Assembly (NCBI RefSeq): GCF_040412425.1
Contig: NC_089741.1
Span: forward strand, 38,848,538 to 38,912,537
Direction of reading: 5' to 3'
Length of the DNA: 64,000 bases
DNA from: Macrobrachium rosenbergii
Taxonomy: Eukaryota; Arthropoda; Malacostraca; Decapoda; Palaemonidae
Shown here: one piece after another, positions 1 to 11,960 of the stretch
How positions within the stretch are numbered: the stretch's first letter is position 1
How the letters are laid out: every line of letters starts with the position of its first letter
Made by a program: the position numbers and the translations under genes
The notes under the pieces: model-generated
Told to the model about the DNA's origin: nothing
Seen by the model: only the letters and a program-made list of their open reading frames with translations
Database searches by the model: none

Positions 1-555
1 TTCAAAACTAGAAAAGCTGAACACATGATTATGTTTATAAAACGTAATGTACGTAGTCCATTTGAATATTGCAATATAATATGGTACCCACACTACCAAA
101 AGGATATTGCACAAACACAGAGTGTACAAAGGTCATTTACAGCTAGAATAGAAGAAGTTAATGACCTTGACTACTGGGAAAGACTACAATTTTAAATTTA
201 TATAGTCTTGAAAGGAGAAGAGAACGCTACATGGTAATTCAAGCATGGAACAGATAGAAGGAATTACTCGAAAACATCATGGAACTAAAATTATCAAAAA
301 GAGCAAGCAGAGGTAGATTAATAGTGCCAAAAACTATACCAGGAAAATTAAGGAAAGCACAGGACATTAATCCACCACGCACCAGCATCGATAATGCAGC
401 GTTCATTCAATGCACTACCAGCTCATCTGAGGAACATAACAGGAGTGAGCGTAGATGTGTTTAAGAATGTTTCGACAATATCTAAGATGCATCCCAGACC
501 ATCCAAGACTGAAGATGCAAAATATACCGAAGATGCGTTAGCAACTCTCTGGTAG
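1..555 (+). pseudogene. Decayed non-LTR retrotransposon, C-terminal end of the reverse transcriptase ORF
   Basis: The window opens inside the ORF. Frame 1 is open to a stop at 193-195 and reads RSPFEYCNIIWYP, then VQRSFTARI, then DYWERLQ. This is the order seen at the end of many LINE reverse transcriptases (RS..EY...W.P, VQR.FT..I, YW.RL). The reading moves to frame 3 (YSLERRRERYMVIQAW, in-frame stop at 255-257) and returns to frame 1 near 397 (RSFNALPAHLRNITGVSVDVF) before a stop at 553-555. Two frameshifts and at least two stops show it is dead. It is 5'-truncated by the window edge. The clade (CR1, jockey or L2-like) cannot be decided from this piece. A CT-rich array follows directly. Confidence 0.7.
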
Positions 556-616
556 ACATCAAAGGTGCTCAACACTGAGGGACCTGGGGCAACCTGAACG
601 AATTGTAGGTCTGTAA

Positions 617-696
617 GGTCTCTCTCTCGTGATAAATGTGATGTGTCCTCTCCTCTCTCTCTCTCTCTCTCTCTCCTCGATGTGATGGAAAAAGTG

Positions 697-732
<36 letters not shown>

Positions 733-805
733 TAAATGTGGAAAAGTGTCCCCTCTCTCTCTCTCTCTCTCTCTCTCGTGATAAATGTGGATGTGTCCCC
801 TCTCT

Positions 806-844
<39 letters not shown>

Positions 845-929
845 TCTATCTCTTTCTCTCTCTCTTACCGTTATAGGGGTAAAAAGTGCCCTTTCTATCT
901 CTCTGTATCTTGATTCCAGGAAAAAGTGT

Positions 930-965
<36 letters not shown>
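617..965. repeat. Compound (CT)n / GTGATAAATGTGG tandem array
   Basis: Runs of CT alternate with a short unit related to CGTGATAAATGTGGAAAA, seen near 628, 676, 722 and 778 and in weaker form at 870-930. The result is an irregular tandem array with a microsatellite core. The long Leu/Ser open frame across it (729-1064) is a by-product of CT repetition and is not called as a gene. Confidence 0.8.
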
Positions 966-967
<2 letters not shown>

Positions 968-1242
968 TCCAAGTGAAAAAAGCCTCAAACATTTTACCTG
1001 GCTATTGTTTTTGTACTTCAGCCTCGATGACCTTGATCCTTGCGACGCCAGATTTACTGACTAACTAAAAACCTCTCAACTTTTCAAGATGTCGTTAAAG
1101 TCGTACCGAACGACCTACGCAGGCAGAAGCGACAACTAGCGATGTCGTCCTTGAAAAAGCGGGGACGGGGGTGGAGGTGGGGGTTTGAGGGGTGAGGGGG
1201 ACATATTTATCGCTTTTTGCTCTTGGGCAACTTCAGTCATGA

Positions 1243-1632
1243 GTATATAGTTTCCCATTGGGCAATTTCCCACTGAGCAGAGTTTCCCACTGAGCAGAGT
1301 TTACCATTGAGTAGAGTTTCCCATAGAGTCTAGTTCTAAGCAGAGTTTCCCACTGAGTATAGTTTCCCACTGAGCAAAGTTTCCCACTGAGTATAGTTTC
1401 CCACTGAGCAGAGTTTCCCACTGAGTATAGTTTCCCACTGAGCAGAGTTCCCACTGAGCAGTTTCATACTGAGCAGTTTCCCACAGAGTCTAGTTCCCAC
1501 CGAGCAGAATTTACCATTGAGCAGATTTCCCACTGAGTCTAGTTCCCACTGAGCAGAGTTCCCACTGAGCAGAATTTCCCACTGAGTCTAATTCCCAATG
1601 AGCAGAGTTTCCTACAGAGCAAAGTTTTCCAT
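1243..1632. repeat. Minisatellite with 16-19 bp unit
   Basis: About twenty tandem variants of AGTTTCCCACTGAGCAG fill this interval. Sub-variants (CAG or TAT before AGTTTCCC, and GTCTAGTTCCCA) alternate in the middle, which suggests a higher-order unit of about 37 bp. The ORFs on the minus strand here (repeated SVGNYTQWETLL) are repeat translations. Confidence 0.9.
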
Positions 1633-1757
1633 GTTTCCCTTATTAATTGGTGGCGTAACCCCGGCAGAGACCGAGGGGTGATTATGTACCTAGATTTTAA
1701 TCGACTGTAGTGGGTTGCAACTAGAGAAAGGCATAGGCTGACAATCTCATCCCATGA

Positions 1758-1786
1758 TTGTGTGTGTGTGTGTGTGTGTGTGTGTA
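1758..1786. repeat. (TG)n microsatellite
   Basis: About 14 TG units. A short (GA)n lies 40 bp downstream at 1828-1842. Confidence 0.9.
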
Positions 1787-2022
1787 TGGAAATGCAAAAA
1801 GGAAGGAATACGCAGGGAAGATTTCTGAGAGAGAGAGAGAGAATTTTACCAAATTTGGACAATATAAATTTTATCCACAGTATGCATTTATCTACAGGAG
1901 AATCAATACAACAGAATACTACATCAAACTGCAGTAACTTTTACAAAGTTATCATAATTTTAAATCTTAATAAATGAAAAATTAAATCATTTGCCTCCAC
2001 CCTCGTTTTCATTAGTATGCCG

Positions 2023-2049
2023 TGACGTCACTGACGCGTCATGACGTCA
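2023..2049. promoter_or_regulatory. Cluster of three CRE/ATF-type palindromes
   Basis: TGACGTCA at 2023-2030, TGACGCGTCA at 2032-2041 and TGACGTCA at 2042-2049 sit almost head to tail in 27 bp. TGACGTCA is the canonical CREB/ATF site. No gene start can be tied to it, so a regulatory role is inference only. Confidence 0.4.
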
Positions 2050-2158
2050 TGGACAACAGAAAACGTTCTCGTTCGCCATTGCTTACCTGCGGGCAGTCCG
2101 CGTGATTTCTGATAATTAAGAGATATTCGCTCTGACAGCGAGATATGCGAATCCTCTC

Positions 2159-2174
2159 CCCTCTCTCTCTCTCT

Positions 2175-2208
<34 letters not shown>
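2159..2208. repeat. (CT)n(CA)n compound microsatellite
   Basis: A CT-rich run passes directly into (AC)n. Confidence 0.85.
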
Positions 2209-2371
2209 TCACACTGTTTTTATCATTTTCTTTTACTTACTAATGCACTGTGAGCTTGAAAGCAATGAAAGAAAACATAGGAAAATTAATAAACTCTACG
2301 GGAAAGGAACATACATTATGAATTGTTACAGGGTTTTGCAGATTAAAATGAAAATTTAAGTATACCTTAGT

Positions 2372-2605
2372 TTTACCAGATCACTGAGCTGATTAACAGC
2401 TCTCCTAGGGATGGCCCGAAGGATTAGACTTATTTTTACGTGGCTAAGAACCATTGGTTACTTAGCAACGGACCTACAGCTATTGTGGATTCCGAACTAC
2501 ATTATAGCGAGAAATGGATTTCTATCACCAGAAATAAATTCCTCTAACTCTTCATCGGCCGGCCGGGGGAATTGAACTCCGGCACAGTGTGTATAATTAC
2601 AGGGC
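2372..2605 (-). mobile_element. tRNA-derived SINE-like element, minus orientation
   Basis: The reverse complement opens near 2600 with GAGTTCAATTCCCCCGG. This resembles a pol III B box (GGTTCRANNCC) with its T-arm stem. A body of about 200 bp follows that I recognise as a common decapod interspersed repeat (plus-strand landmarks CTGATTAACAGCTCTCCTAG, GATTAGACTTATTTTTACG, TAGCGAGAAATGGATTTCT). The A box is not clear, so the head is probably truncated or degraded. The family is from memory and was not searched. Confidence 0.55.
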
Positions 2606-2616
2606 TTTCACGTGAA

Positions 2617-2618
2617 AG

Positions 2619-2691
<73 letters not shown>

Positions 2692-2720
2692 GACAGATAG
2701 ATAGATAGATAGATAGATAA
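2617..2720. repeat. (AT)n then (GATA)n microsatellite
   Basis: About 34 AT units pass into AGAC/AGAT tetranucleotides. Confidence 0.95.
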
Positions 2721-2840
2721 AAATGGGTGTCAAATTTTATATCACAGGGGCATTCAGTATAGCCACGCCCACTTAATGTTACATTGTTTCCAAGTACAGC
2801 CTTTACTGTAACAAGGTTACAGAGATTATGTCAGAAGTCT

Positions 2841-2845
<5 letters not shown>

Positions 2846-2916
<71 letters not shown>
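2846..2916. repeat. (GA)n microsatellite
   Basis: About 35 uninterrupted GA units. Confidence 0.95.
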
Positions 2917-2921
<5 letters not shown>

Positions 2922-2976
2922 TGAGGCCTTGTCTGGCAAACCTGAGGTGAAATGTTTTTACCAAGAAAACTAATGA

Positions 2977-2978
<2 letters not shown>

Positions 2979-3024
<46 letters not shown>

Positions 3025-3072
3025 ATATATGTGTGTGTGTGTGTGTGTAGAGAGAAAGAGAGAGAGAGAGAG
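2979..3072. repeat. (TA)n(TG)n(GA)n compound microsatellite
   Basis: TA units, then GT units, then GA units on the plus strand, the same order as other compound tracts in this window. Confidence 0.9.
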
Positions 3073-3188
3073 TGATGTATGGACGTCCTTCAGTATTCCT
3101 TACTTAGGTAATTAAGTACCGGAGATGCTATACCTTTAGGCTATGGAAGTATGGGAATATAATTAAAAACATATGGGAAGAAAGATAA

Positions 3189-3325
3189 TGACGTTTACAG
3201 CGGCCATTGGTGAATGAGTTATGACGTATCTTCCCGTGATTAGCTACTAGGTCATGACGTGTCATGCTGTCATTGGTTGAAGGATCTATGACGTTTCTCG
3301 TGTAATTGACCAGTTTGCTATATAG
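3189..3325 (+). promoter_or_regulatory. Promoter-like cluster: four TGACGT sites phased at 33 bp, two ATTGG boxes, TATATA
   Basis: TGACGT half-CREs start at 3189, 3222, 3255 and 3289, spaced 33, 33 and 34 bp. Inverted CCAAT boxes (ATTGGT) lie at about 3206 and 3272, and CTATATAG at 3318-3325. The pattern comes from a unit of about 66 bp present twice. The element mix resembles a CRE/CCAAT/TATA promoter, but no convincing coding exon follows within 500 bp, so function is unproven. Confidence 0.35.
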
Positions 3326-3820
3326 TGGTTGGATTAATCATCAATGTTTTAATATAAATATAACACAAAATAGCGAAGGTTAAAATTATGATGGCCAAAT
3401 TAACAGTTAATATTTCATTATGAATATAACAAAAAATGGCGAATTTTTTTATAATTTCTCGACGTCACGAGACCAGACGAAAGGCACTGACGTCATTTCC
3501 GTTTCTCTTTTCTTCTTTTTTTCCAGAAGACATAAGGATCAAAAGGGAGGTCAAGAGGTCAGGTTTCTCTTAGGAAAAAAGTGGCCAAAGGTAAAAAAAA
3601 TATATAAATATATATTCAAAGTTCAAGTTATTTTCACGAGAAGAAATTTTGCAATAAATCATCCGACGCATCAAAACTTTCATTTCCATTACCAAGACAA
3701 ACTGGTATCAAAAAATGGCTAAATATATATATTATAAAGAAGATAAAGGAACCCTTTATTTTCCAGAAGAAGACAGACATTTATGAACTCAAAGCTAATC
3801 AATGAAGAACATCAATTAAC

Positions 3821-4211
3821 AAGTAAAAAATGCGCCGAAGTTTCTTGGGAGCAGTCGAGTTTTCTCTTACATCGTATAACACCGCGCCACTGAAAATAGA
3901 TATATCTTCGGTGGTCTCGGTATAATGCCGTATGAGCCACGGCCCATGAAACTTTTAACCACGGCCCGGTAGCCTAGTTTTAGATATCGCTGCTGTGAGC
4001 ACGATCATGGCTAACTTTAACTTTAACAAATATAAATTCATCGAGGTTACAGGGCTGCAATTTGGTATGTTTGATGATTGGAGGGCGGGTGATCAACATA
4101 CCAACTTGCAGCCCTAGCCTCAGTAGTTTTTAAGATCTGAGGGCGGACAGAAAAAGTGCGGACGGACAGACAAAGCCGGCACAATAGTTTTCTTTGACAG
4201 AAAACTAAAAA
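3821..4211 (+). mobile_element. Foldback (hairpin-rich) interspersed element, copy 1
   Basis: Starts AAGTAAAAAATGCGCC and ends GACAGAAAACTAAAAAC. It shares its whole layout with copies near 11.96, 18.3 and 20.3 kb: a stem around CACTGAAAATAGATA..TATCTTCGGTGG, then GGTCTCGGTATAATGC, then a long hairpin between about 4039 and 4126 (arms GGGCTGCAATTTGGTATG and CATACCAACTTGCAGCCC), then GTGCGGACGGACAGAC. The ends carry short inverted repeats (AGTTTTCTCT near 3857, ACAGAAAACT at the 3' end). It has no coding capacity and looks like a non-autonomous MITE-type element. Confidence 0.75.
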
Positions 4212-4215
4212 CGTA

Positions 4216-5170
4216 TTCATAACGACAGTAATGACAATAATAATATTGAAATAACACTAATACTTGAAATACTGATAAAGACAGTAGCATACAATTAATT
4301 TTCAGCTAGAGACCTTAGGTAGATACAGATTTCGGGTACAGAATGCAAATATTACCACAGAATGACAGGTGGAGGATATGGTACAATATCAAACACGGTT
4401 CCTCCCGTGGAAGTTCCCGCGCTAAACCGAAAAACCCCAAGTTAATGAAAAACCAAATAACTGTCCTTGCAGAGAACGCCACTGAAAAATCAACCCTGGC
4501 GAAACACACTTTCACTCCGGGAGGGGAAAAACCCCCAACTTCAACCCTTCCACGGTTAAAGCTTATGACTTGAACGCTGACATCCTTTGATATAAGATAT
4601 AAAATGGCTGTTGCCTTACATCCATACCAGACCGGAAGGTCGTTCGGTCACGTTCACAAGGTCTCTTCCGATAGCTTTTAAAAGTTGCCCCGGAGCGACG
4701 GTTCCGTTCTTTTGCGACGAGGGGCGTGTTCTTCCTCCAGTCCCTCCCCCCTAGAACTAAACCCTCCCCCTCCCTCCCTCCCTCATCCAAGTAGACCGGA
4801 ACTTTTTACCTGTGGGTTACACCTCTGGCATTGATTGCCAATGAAATTACACTACCTGAGAATTGGCGACTGGTCCCAGGTAAATTGATCAGATGGCTAG
4901 CGTAGTATTGACAAATCTAGCCTTGTATGTTTTCATGGACGCACTGTATTATTACACGTGATGGCGTACTTTGATCAAATTACGTAGGAATAAAGAACTT
5001 AATGAATCACCAGGAAGAAAAATTGGAAAAATACTCGCCAGAGGGCAGTCGCAAAAGTTATTGGTGTCAGATTAGATGGTCCATCTTCTTCTTTTTCCTC
5101 CTTCCTCTCACTTAAACTTGAGATTTTTCCTTCTGTGGTGTTCCGCAAGGCCCGTATTGCGACCTTTAGT
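4216..5170. other. No supported gene; CpG- and C-rich patch at 4610-4800
   Basis: Open frames of 66-76 codons occur on both strands with no splice or family support. The stretch at 4610-4800 is richer in CG and ends in a (CCCTC)n-like run near 4755-4785, unlike its AT-rich surroundings. I see nothing else. Confidence 0.4.
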
Positions 5171-5178
5171 CAATTTAC

Positions 5179-5179
<1 letters not shown>

Positions 5180-5251
<72 letters not shown>

Positions 5252-5338
5252 ATAAATATATGCATTATTTATCGAAAGTCGAAACTCAAACACAAATAAC
5301 TATAATGCACCCATTTCTCCATTCAGATTAAGCATTAG

Positions 5339-5415
<77 letters not shown>

Positions 5416-5521
5416 ATTTTGTTCTCCAGAAAAAAATGAGAACCTTCATGAAAATGGTAAGCATATTTAATAGATTTATGCATTCAAATTTTTTAAATTT
5501 TAACTCACCAGCTGAGATTTC

Positions 5522-5599
<78 letters not shown>
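5180..5599. repeat. Three (CT)n/(GA)n tracts
   Basis: (CT)n at 5180-5251 and 5347-5412 and (GA)n at 5525-5599, separated by AT-rich spacers of about 100 bp. The third is in the opposite sense to the first two. Confidence 0.95.
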
Positions 5600-5601
<2 letters not shown>

Positions 5602-5739
5602 TTTAAAGCTTGCATGACGAAGCACATTCTCCCAATTGCACCTTGGACTGTCCATTACTACAATTTAACTTCACTACGGAACGGTTTCGCGCAATGCGTG
5701 GACCAAGCTGCTGTGATAGGTCACAATGAGGCCTGAGGA

Positions 5740-7140
5740 GCCAACAGTGAGTGAGTCTTGCTATTCAGATGACTCACTTATAAATAAATAAATACTTAGA
5801 TTGACATTAAATGCCCCAGTAAATCCCAGTAAATCCCATGAATCCTACACGAAGAAGCACAAACTCAGACTCAAAGGTAAATCAAATAACTTACAGGCTG
5901 GCGTGATGTCTCCAATAAATCCCATGAAATCCTCCAATAAATCCCTGTAAATCTTTTAAATCCAGACGAAGGAAATCCAACACAGAGCACAACTCGTGCT
6001 CCAATGACTCATTCATAAATAAATGGATTAATGAATAAAAAAATAAAGACTGGCATTAAATCCTCAAGTAAATCCCTGTAAATCCCATGAGTCCGAACTA
6101 AGAAAATTCAGAGCGAAGATGCACAATATCGGGCTCCAAGGACTCATTCATAAATAAATAAATAAAAAAACTACAGACTAACTTTAAATCCCCAAGTAAA
6201 TCCCAGTAAATCCAATGAATCCGGTGGAAGAAAATCCCACACGGGAAGTGCAAACTCAGGCTCCAAGGACTCATTCATAAATAAATGAATAAATAAATTA
6301 TAGATTGACATTAAATCCTCATGTAAATCCCAGTAAATCCCATGAATCCTGACGAAGAAAATCCAACACGAAATTGCACAAACTCAAGCTCCGAAGACTC
6401 ATTCATAAATAAATAAAATAAAACTTACAGGTCGACATTAATCCTCCAATAAATCCCAGTAAATCCCATGAACCCGGACCAAGAAATCCTTCACAAAGAA
6501 GCACGAACTCAGGCTCTAAGGATTCATTCACAAATAAATGAATAAATAAATAAATGAAAACACTTACAGGCTGACATTAATCCTCCAGTAAACCCCATTA
6601 AACCTGACCTAGAAAATCCAAGAAGATGCACAAACTCAGGCTCTAGGGACTCTTTAATAAATAAGTAAGATTAAATCCTCCTTTAAATCCATGTAAATCC
6701 CATGAATCCTGACGAAGAAAATCCGAAACGAAGCAGCTCCAAACTCAGGCTCCGAAGACTCGTTCATAAAAAGATAAATAAAAAACACTTATAAGTCTAC
6801 ATTAATCCTCCAGGAAATCCCTGTAAATGCCATGAATCCTGATGAAGAAAATCCAACACGAAGTAGCTTTAAACTCAGGCTCCAAGGACTCATTCATAAA
6901 TAAACAGAATAAAACTTACAGGTCGACATTAAACCTCCAATAAATCCCAGTAAACCCCATGAATCCGGACCAAGGAAATCCTACACGAAGCAGCTTCAAA
7001 CTCAGGCTCCAAAGACTCATTCGTAAATAAATAAAATAAAACACTTACAGGTAGACATTAATCCTCCAGGAAATCCCATAAATCCCATGAATCCGAGTCA
7101 AGAAAATCCTACACGAACTTGCACAATCTCAGGCTCCAAG
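5740..7140. repeat. Satellite-like tandem array, unit about 125-135 bp, about 10 copies
   Basis: Each unit has the same series of landmarks: ATTAAATCCTCCAGTAAATC, CCCATGAATCC, GACGAAGAAAATCC, CACAAACTCAGGCTCCAAGG, ACTCATTCATAAATAAATAA, ACACTTACAGG. Unit boundaries recur roughly every 125-135 bp from about 5740 to 7140. Units differ by small indels and substitutions, so the array is old. It contains no long frame and is not called as coding. Confidence 0.9.
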
Positions 7141-7957
7141 GATCCCTCAGTAGGGTGAGAGAGAGAGACTGCAGGAGCGAGATCCTTCCTCGTCCTCACA
7201 AAAGCAGGTCCCTCCTACTCAGGGGTCCTCGAATCCTTGAGGGGATCCGTTGGACCAGACTTCCCTCAATTATTCAATCGATCAAATGTTTTGCGTCTTA
7301 TCTTCTGGACGACGTTGCTCGTTTTTATGTTTATTACGTCTATTTTTTTTTACATTTGCTCTCTCTCAATGAAATCTTTGCCGGTGATTCACGAAGTGCA
7401 GGCTATGACTGAATTACAGAGCTAAAGATTATAAAAAAATATACACAGAACTAGAATCTATCTTAAACAAAATCAAAGGCATCGTCAGCAAAAATACTGG
7501 ATAAAACGTAATGACGTCACGCAGGTAACATAGACCATCGCCTGGGGCAAAGGGTAAAGCCTGCTGGTGTGGTGAAAAACGACGTTGCATCATTGTCATT
7601 ATCACTTAGTTGGGAAATCCTCTCGTAAACATGTCAGACAACATATTATTATCATTATTATTATTATCAGAGAAACACAAGGAATAAATGAAAAACAGAG
7701 TGGGCGCAATGACTTTCCATGCAGGATCCCACAAGGCTGACAAACCACAAGAGAAAAATAAAGGCAAAAGAATATAGCAGAGAATTATAACGAAACAATT
7801 ATATACACTTACTAAATATATAAATAATGTAAATAAATAAATGTATAAAAATATCTTCAGTTGAGAAGTAAAAGTCATATATTAAACAGAAGAACTGTGT
7901 GATTTGTGAGGACCCAGAGCACGTATTCAAAACTCTAGAGGTTTGCCACTTAAATAC

Positions 7958-7960
<3 letters not shown>
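7141..7960. other. No supported gene
   Basis: AT-rich sequence with short frames only. A CRE octamer TGACGTCA is at 7512-7519 and a short (ATT)n at 7646-7668. Confidence 0.4.
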
Positions 7961-7962
<2 letters not shown>

Positions 7963-8030
<68 letters not shown>

Positions 8031-8253
8031 AAGAAGAAGAAGACGAAGAAGAAGAAGAAAAAGAAGAAACCAAAATACAAATCTTTCAGTGGTTCCAACC
8101 CTTTAAAACCAGCCCCATACTATACAAGCAAATATGGCAATTCGATCTGATCGCCAGGAAGCGTTCATCTGGTGCTGCTGTTGGGTTTGATGAATTCAAC
8201 CTTTCCCCCATCGAATGCAACCTTTATTCTGCCTTTATCCCCAAGTGCTTTTG

Positions 8254-8318
<65 letters not shown>

Positions 8319-8384
8319 CTGTGAAAACATTGTTGCTACTCCGAATGCAAACAGAACGTAGACTGTTTCTTGATGTGATTGGGT

Positions 8385-8443
<59 letters not shown>
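7963..8443. repeat. Three long (CT)n/(GA)n microsatellites
   Basis: (CT)n at 7963-8028 followed by GAA/GAC triplets to about 8068, (GA)n at 8259-8311 and (GA)n at 8389-8443. The 172-codon plus frame here is Ser-Leu, Glu and Arg-Glu repeat translation. Confidence 0.95.
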
Positions 8444-8444
<1 letters not shown>

Positions 8445-8739
8445 AACAGCAAACAAAATGAAGACTTCTTGATGAGAGAGAGAGAGAGAGATTCACCTTA
8501 CAGGTTTTTCCACTTTTCAGAAGGGTTGGCACCAGAAGGGTACACACCCTTCCGGTTTCTCGTTAAGTTTTAAGGATGAGGTTGCTAGCCCCATGCCCTA
8601 TTCCCCCTGGGTACGATTCCCCACTGTCAACTAACTTCCAGGTACACAATTCATAGCTAAGGTCAAAATGGGCACAATATTTTTCAAAATATGGGCCCCA
8701 AAGTCAGTAAGTTTGGCAAATCTGGTTTCATCTATACCT

Positions 8740-8985
8740 GCTTTCCTCATTCTATACCTCATTCCTCATTCTATACTTCCCTCTCGGTCTGCCTTGTTCT
8801 CCATTCTACCTCCTTTTCCTCATTCTACCTCCTTCCCTTATTCTATACCTCCTGCCTCATTCTACCGCCTCCTTATTCAACCTCATTTTCCTTATTCTAT
8901 ACCCCGTCCTCATTCTACCTCATTCCATACCACCTTTCCTTATTCTATACCTCCTTCCCTCATTCCGTACCTCCTCCTTTCCACA
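8740..8985. repeat. Pyrimidine-rich minisatellite, unit about 20-24 bp
   Basis: Irregular tandem variants of CCTCATTCTATACCTCCTT occupy the interval, alternating TATACC and TACC forms. The plus strand is almost free of G. No gene. Confidence 0.8.
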
Positions 8986-9329
8986 TCTCTTGCAATATCT
9001 GTACTTCGGCAATACCTGAACAATACGCGAATTTCGGCCAGTGGCCAAACCTGGCCCACTTCCGCTTAAACGCAGGATTTCCGGTTCATTGTTCGAGAGT
9101 GTGTTGTGGTGATTCTCATCTCGAACTCTGAAAGGTCTCTCTGGTTGTGGTTTGTGATGAGAATCATAAAAATAAATAAATAAATATATAAATAATAAAA
9201 CGGTAATTGGACGATTGGCAATGGAGTATTCAGTTCTATTACTTTTCTTGTGATCGAATTGATGTAACAAGCACATACTGTAATAGTGTGTATTAGGGTG
9301 CTGGGGCATGTATACAAGTGTGTATCGAT

Positions 9330-9403
9330 ACACACACACACACACACATATATATATACAGTATTTATATATAATACAGAGAGAGAGAGAGAGAGAGAGA
9401 GAT
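9330..9403. repeat. (CA)n(TA)n...(GA)n compound microsatellite
   Basis: (AC)n, then (AT)n, then a 25 bp AT-rich spacer, then (GA)n. The order matches the compound tracts at 11.1, 11.3, 26.0 and 26.3 kb. Confidence 0.85.
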
Positions 9404-9829
9404 AGATAGAGAGAATGCTGAAATTGAATATCACGTTTAACTGCCTGTGAAAATAACATTCAAATATATAAAATGAAGAAGTTATTTACATTTATGTATA
9501 ATATAAAAAACAAACTTCAAATAACCTTCCAAGAAACCTTAATTAACCCCAGACTCTTCCTTGCAACGCCAGAAAAAAAAGAAGCAAAAGCTTTATATTT
9601 AAATAATTCGTAAAAAAACCATTTTGGGACACCACCCACCCTTTCCTCCTGCATGCTCACTGAGTTTGCAACCGGAGGAAGTGGGCCTTCTTTGCTGAGT
9701 ACAATTAGCCTTCTTACATAAAAACCAAACTGAGGAAGCAACGCGAAACGAATAAAGAGGGATATGCAATAATAAAGAAAAATAATTCGTCTTTGGCGTT
9801 AATATATAATTGGTGTAAGAAAGTGAGCT

Positions 9830-10580
9830 CACTGACGAAGATACCGAAAGATAAATTAATTCATTTTCTAAAACGAGATGAATTTGGCGTGAACCAAATT
9901 GAGGAAATGATGGAAAAGTGTAAAACGAATGGCAAGAGACAATGAAGAAAGAAAACCGCTAAATATCACCACGATAACATACCAACCAATAAAGGTTGCA
10001 ATAAATGATATAAAAAGAGACCTTTCTGATACAGAAGATCTTATAATAAAATAATTTACTTAATACAAGATGATTTTGACGTTAACCAAATTGAGGAAGT
10101 AATGAAAAATTATACAACAAACGGAAAGAGGAGACAATTAAGAAGGAATTTCAATAAATAACGTAACAATCAACGAAGGTTAAAATATATGGTATAAAAT
10201 ATTGAGCTTCTGATAAGATATCATGGATTTGATAACAATTCACATGAACATTTTACCAAACAGAAAGATACGATAAAGAAATTCCAATGGATTTCATCCC
10301 AATAACCTGCCAATCTATGAAGGTTACATAATCATGATAAATTATGGAACAGACGGAAAGAGACAATAAATAAGAAGGAATTCCAATAAATAACATCACA
10401 ATTACATAACAATCAATGAAGGTTACAATAATTTATATAAAATATTGAGCTTTGATAAGATATCAAGGAACTTCTAACAATTCATCCGAACTTTTAAAAC
10501 AAACCAAAAAATACGATAAAGCAATTCCATTGAATGTTCTCCCCTTAACCTACCAATCTATGAAGGTTACATAACCGTCC
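9830..10580. repeat. Degenerate tandem array
   Basis: Recurring landmarks: AACCAAATTGAGGAA, GGAAAGAGACAAT, AATTCCAATAAAT, ACCAATCAATGAAGGTTAC and TATAAAATATTGAGC. They reappear every 150-250 bp with many substitutions and deletions, giving about four old units. No open frame of interest. Confidence 0.65.
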
Positions 10581-10856
10581 AGTGAATGAACCTAATTAAT
10601 ATTAAAAAATGGATTACATAATACAACTGTGTAATTTCTCCCCAACCATTTTAAATAGTTACCTGGCTTTTTCTCTTTGTTACCTTCAGCTGGTCTAGGG
10701 TTAATAACGTGTAATCTACCTGCTATAAGTACTCATTATCTTAATATGGACGCGAAGTGTCTCCTGATAAGAAAATAAAGGTGTTTTCGTATGGCAAGGG
10801 TAATTAGACACATCCTTCCCCGGATGTGACCATTCATCGTAATGAACGTTACGTTT

Positions 10857-11075
10857 TTTATTCATTTTTTGTGTGTGTATGCAGTTACTCACCTGGTAGT
10901 AATTTCATTGATGCAGAATCTCAATGAAATGATTTGAATGGAATGTTATTCAAATCAGATTTGTGCAGTATAATAGATGGTGGTTTTTTTATTTACTTAT
11001 TTTGTGTGTGGTTACTCACTAGGTGGTAAATTTCATTGGCGTTGAATCTCAAAGGTTTCAGTGGTGAATGAAAAA
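10857..11075. repeat. Direct duplication of about 130 bp
   Basis: TTTTGTGTGTG...GTTACTCACCTGGTAG.AATTTCATTG...GAATCTCAA at 10867-10923 recurs at 10999-11051 with substitutions. Confidence 0.6.
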
Positions 11076-11109
11076 ATAGGTGGTTTAACATAAATCTTAC
11101 TGAAAGATG

Positions 11110-11110
<1 letters not shown>

Positions 11111-11169
<59 letters not shown>

Positions 11170-11191
11170 CACATACACATACACATATACA

Positions 11192-11266
<75 letters not shown>
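11111..11266. repeat. (TA)n(CATACA)n(TA)n(GA)n compound microsatellite
   Basis: TA run, ACATAC hexamers at 11165-11187, a second TA run, then about 26 GA units. Confidence 0.95.
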
Positions 11267-11269
<3 letters not shown>

Positions 11270-11324
11270 TCTATTAGATGCCAAATCACTTTGCAAAAAT
11301 TAGGGTAAAATTATACGGTATTTA

Positions 11325-11481
<157 letters not shown>

Positions 11482-11960
11482 AAGTCAAAGAACCATGAAC
11501 GAATATATTTTCCGAACTGCTGATTTACGATCTCGTAAGAATTATGAAGATTATGACGGATTATGCATTTAAACAGGAAAACAATGGAACTCCATTTGGA
11601 ACACTTATGCAATTGAGTCCTCGTTATGTACTTCATATTTTTATTGGAAATAAATTGCCTTTTTTAATCTACTGACTAATGAGAAAATAATGAGTTCTTA
11701 TAAGCGGGGAAATTTCAATAACAAAAATTTATTTTAACATTCAAACGTATATGAATGTTACGGATATTACAAAATTTTAAAACATTAACTACAGTATAAT
11801 GCTTATCATATCACATAGGGCGGAAAATTGGATAACAGATAAAAAAAATAAATCTATAAATATATCTAAATAAGATACAAAATATATTTTAAAATATATA
11901 TTGGCAAGAAATCTGAGGAATGTTGTAGATATACGTAACCACTTAAAAAAATACAAGTAT

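Noticed and set aside
5740..7140. Direct-repeat array considered as CRISPR-like
   Set aside because: Units are contiguous, diverged and about 130 bp long with no unique spacers, in an animal genome.
7943..8461. 172-codon plus frame and similar long frames over GA/CT tracts (12483-12855, 15149-16057, 8224-8547)
   Set aside because: They are translations of dinucleotide repeats (Ser-Leu or Arg-Glu) with no splice or domain support.
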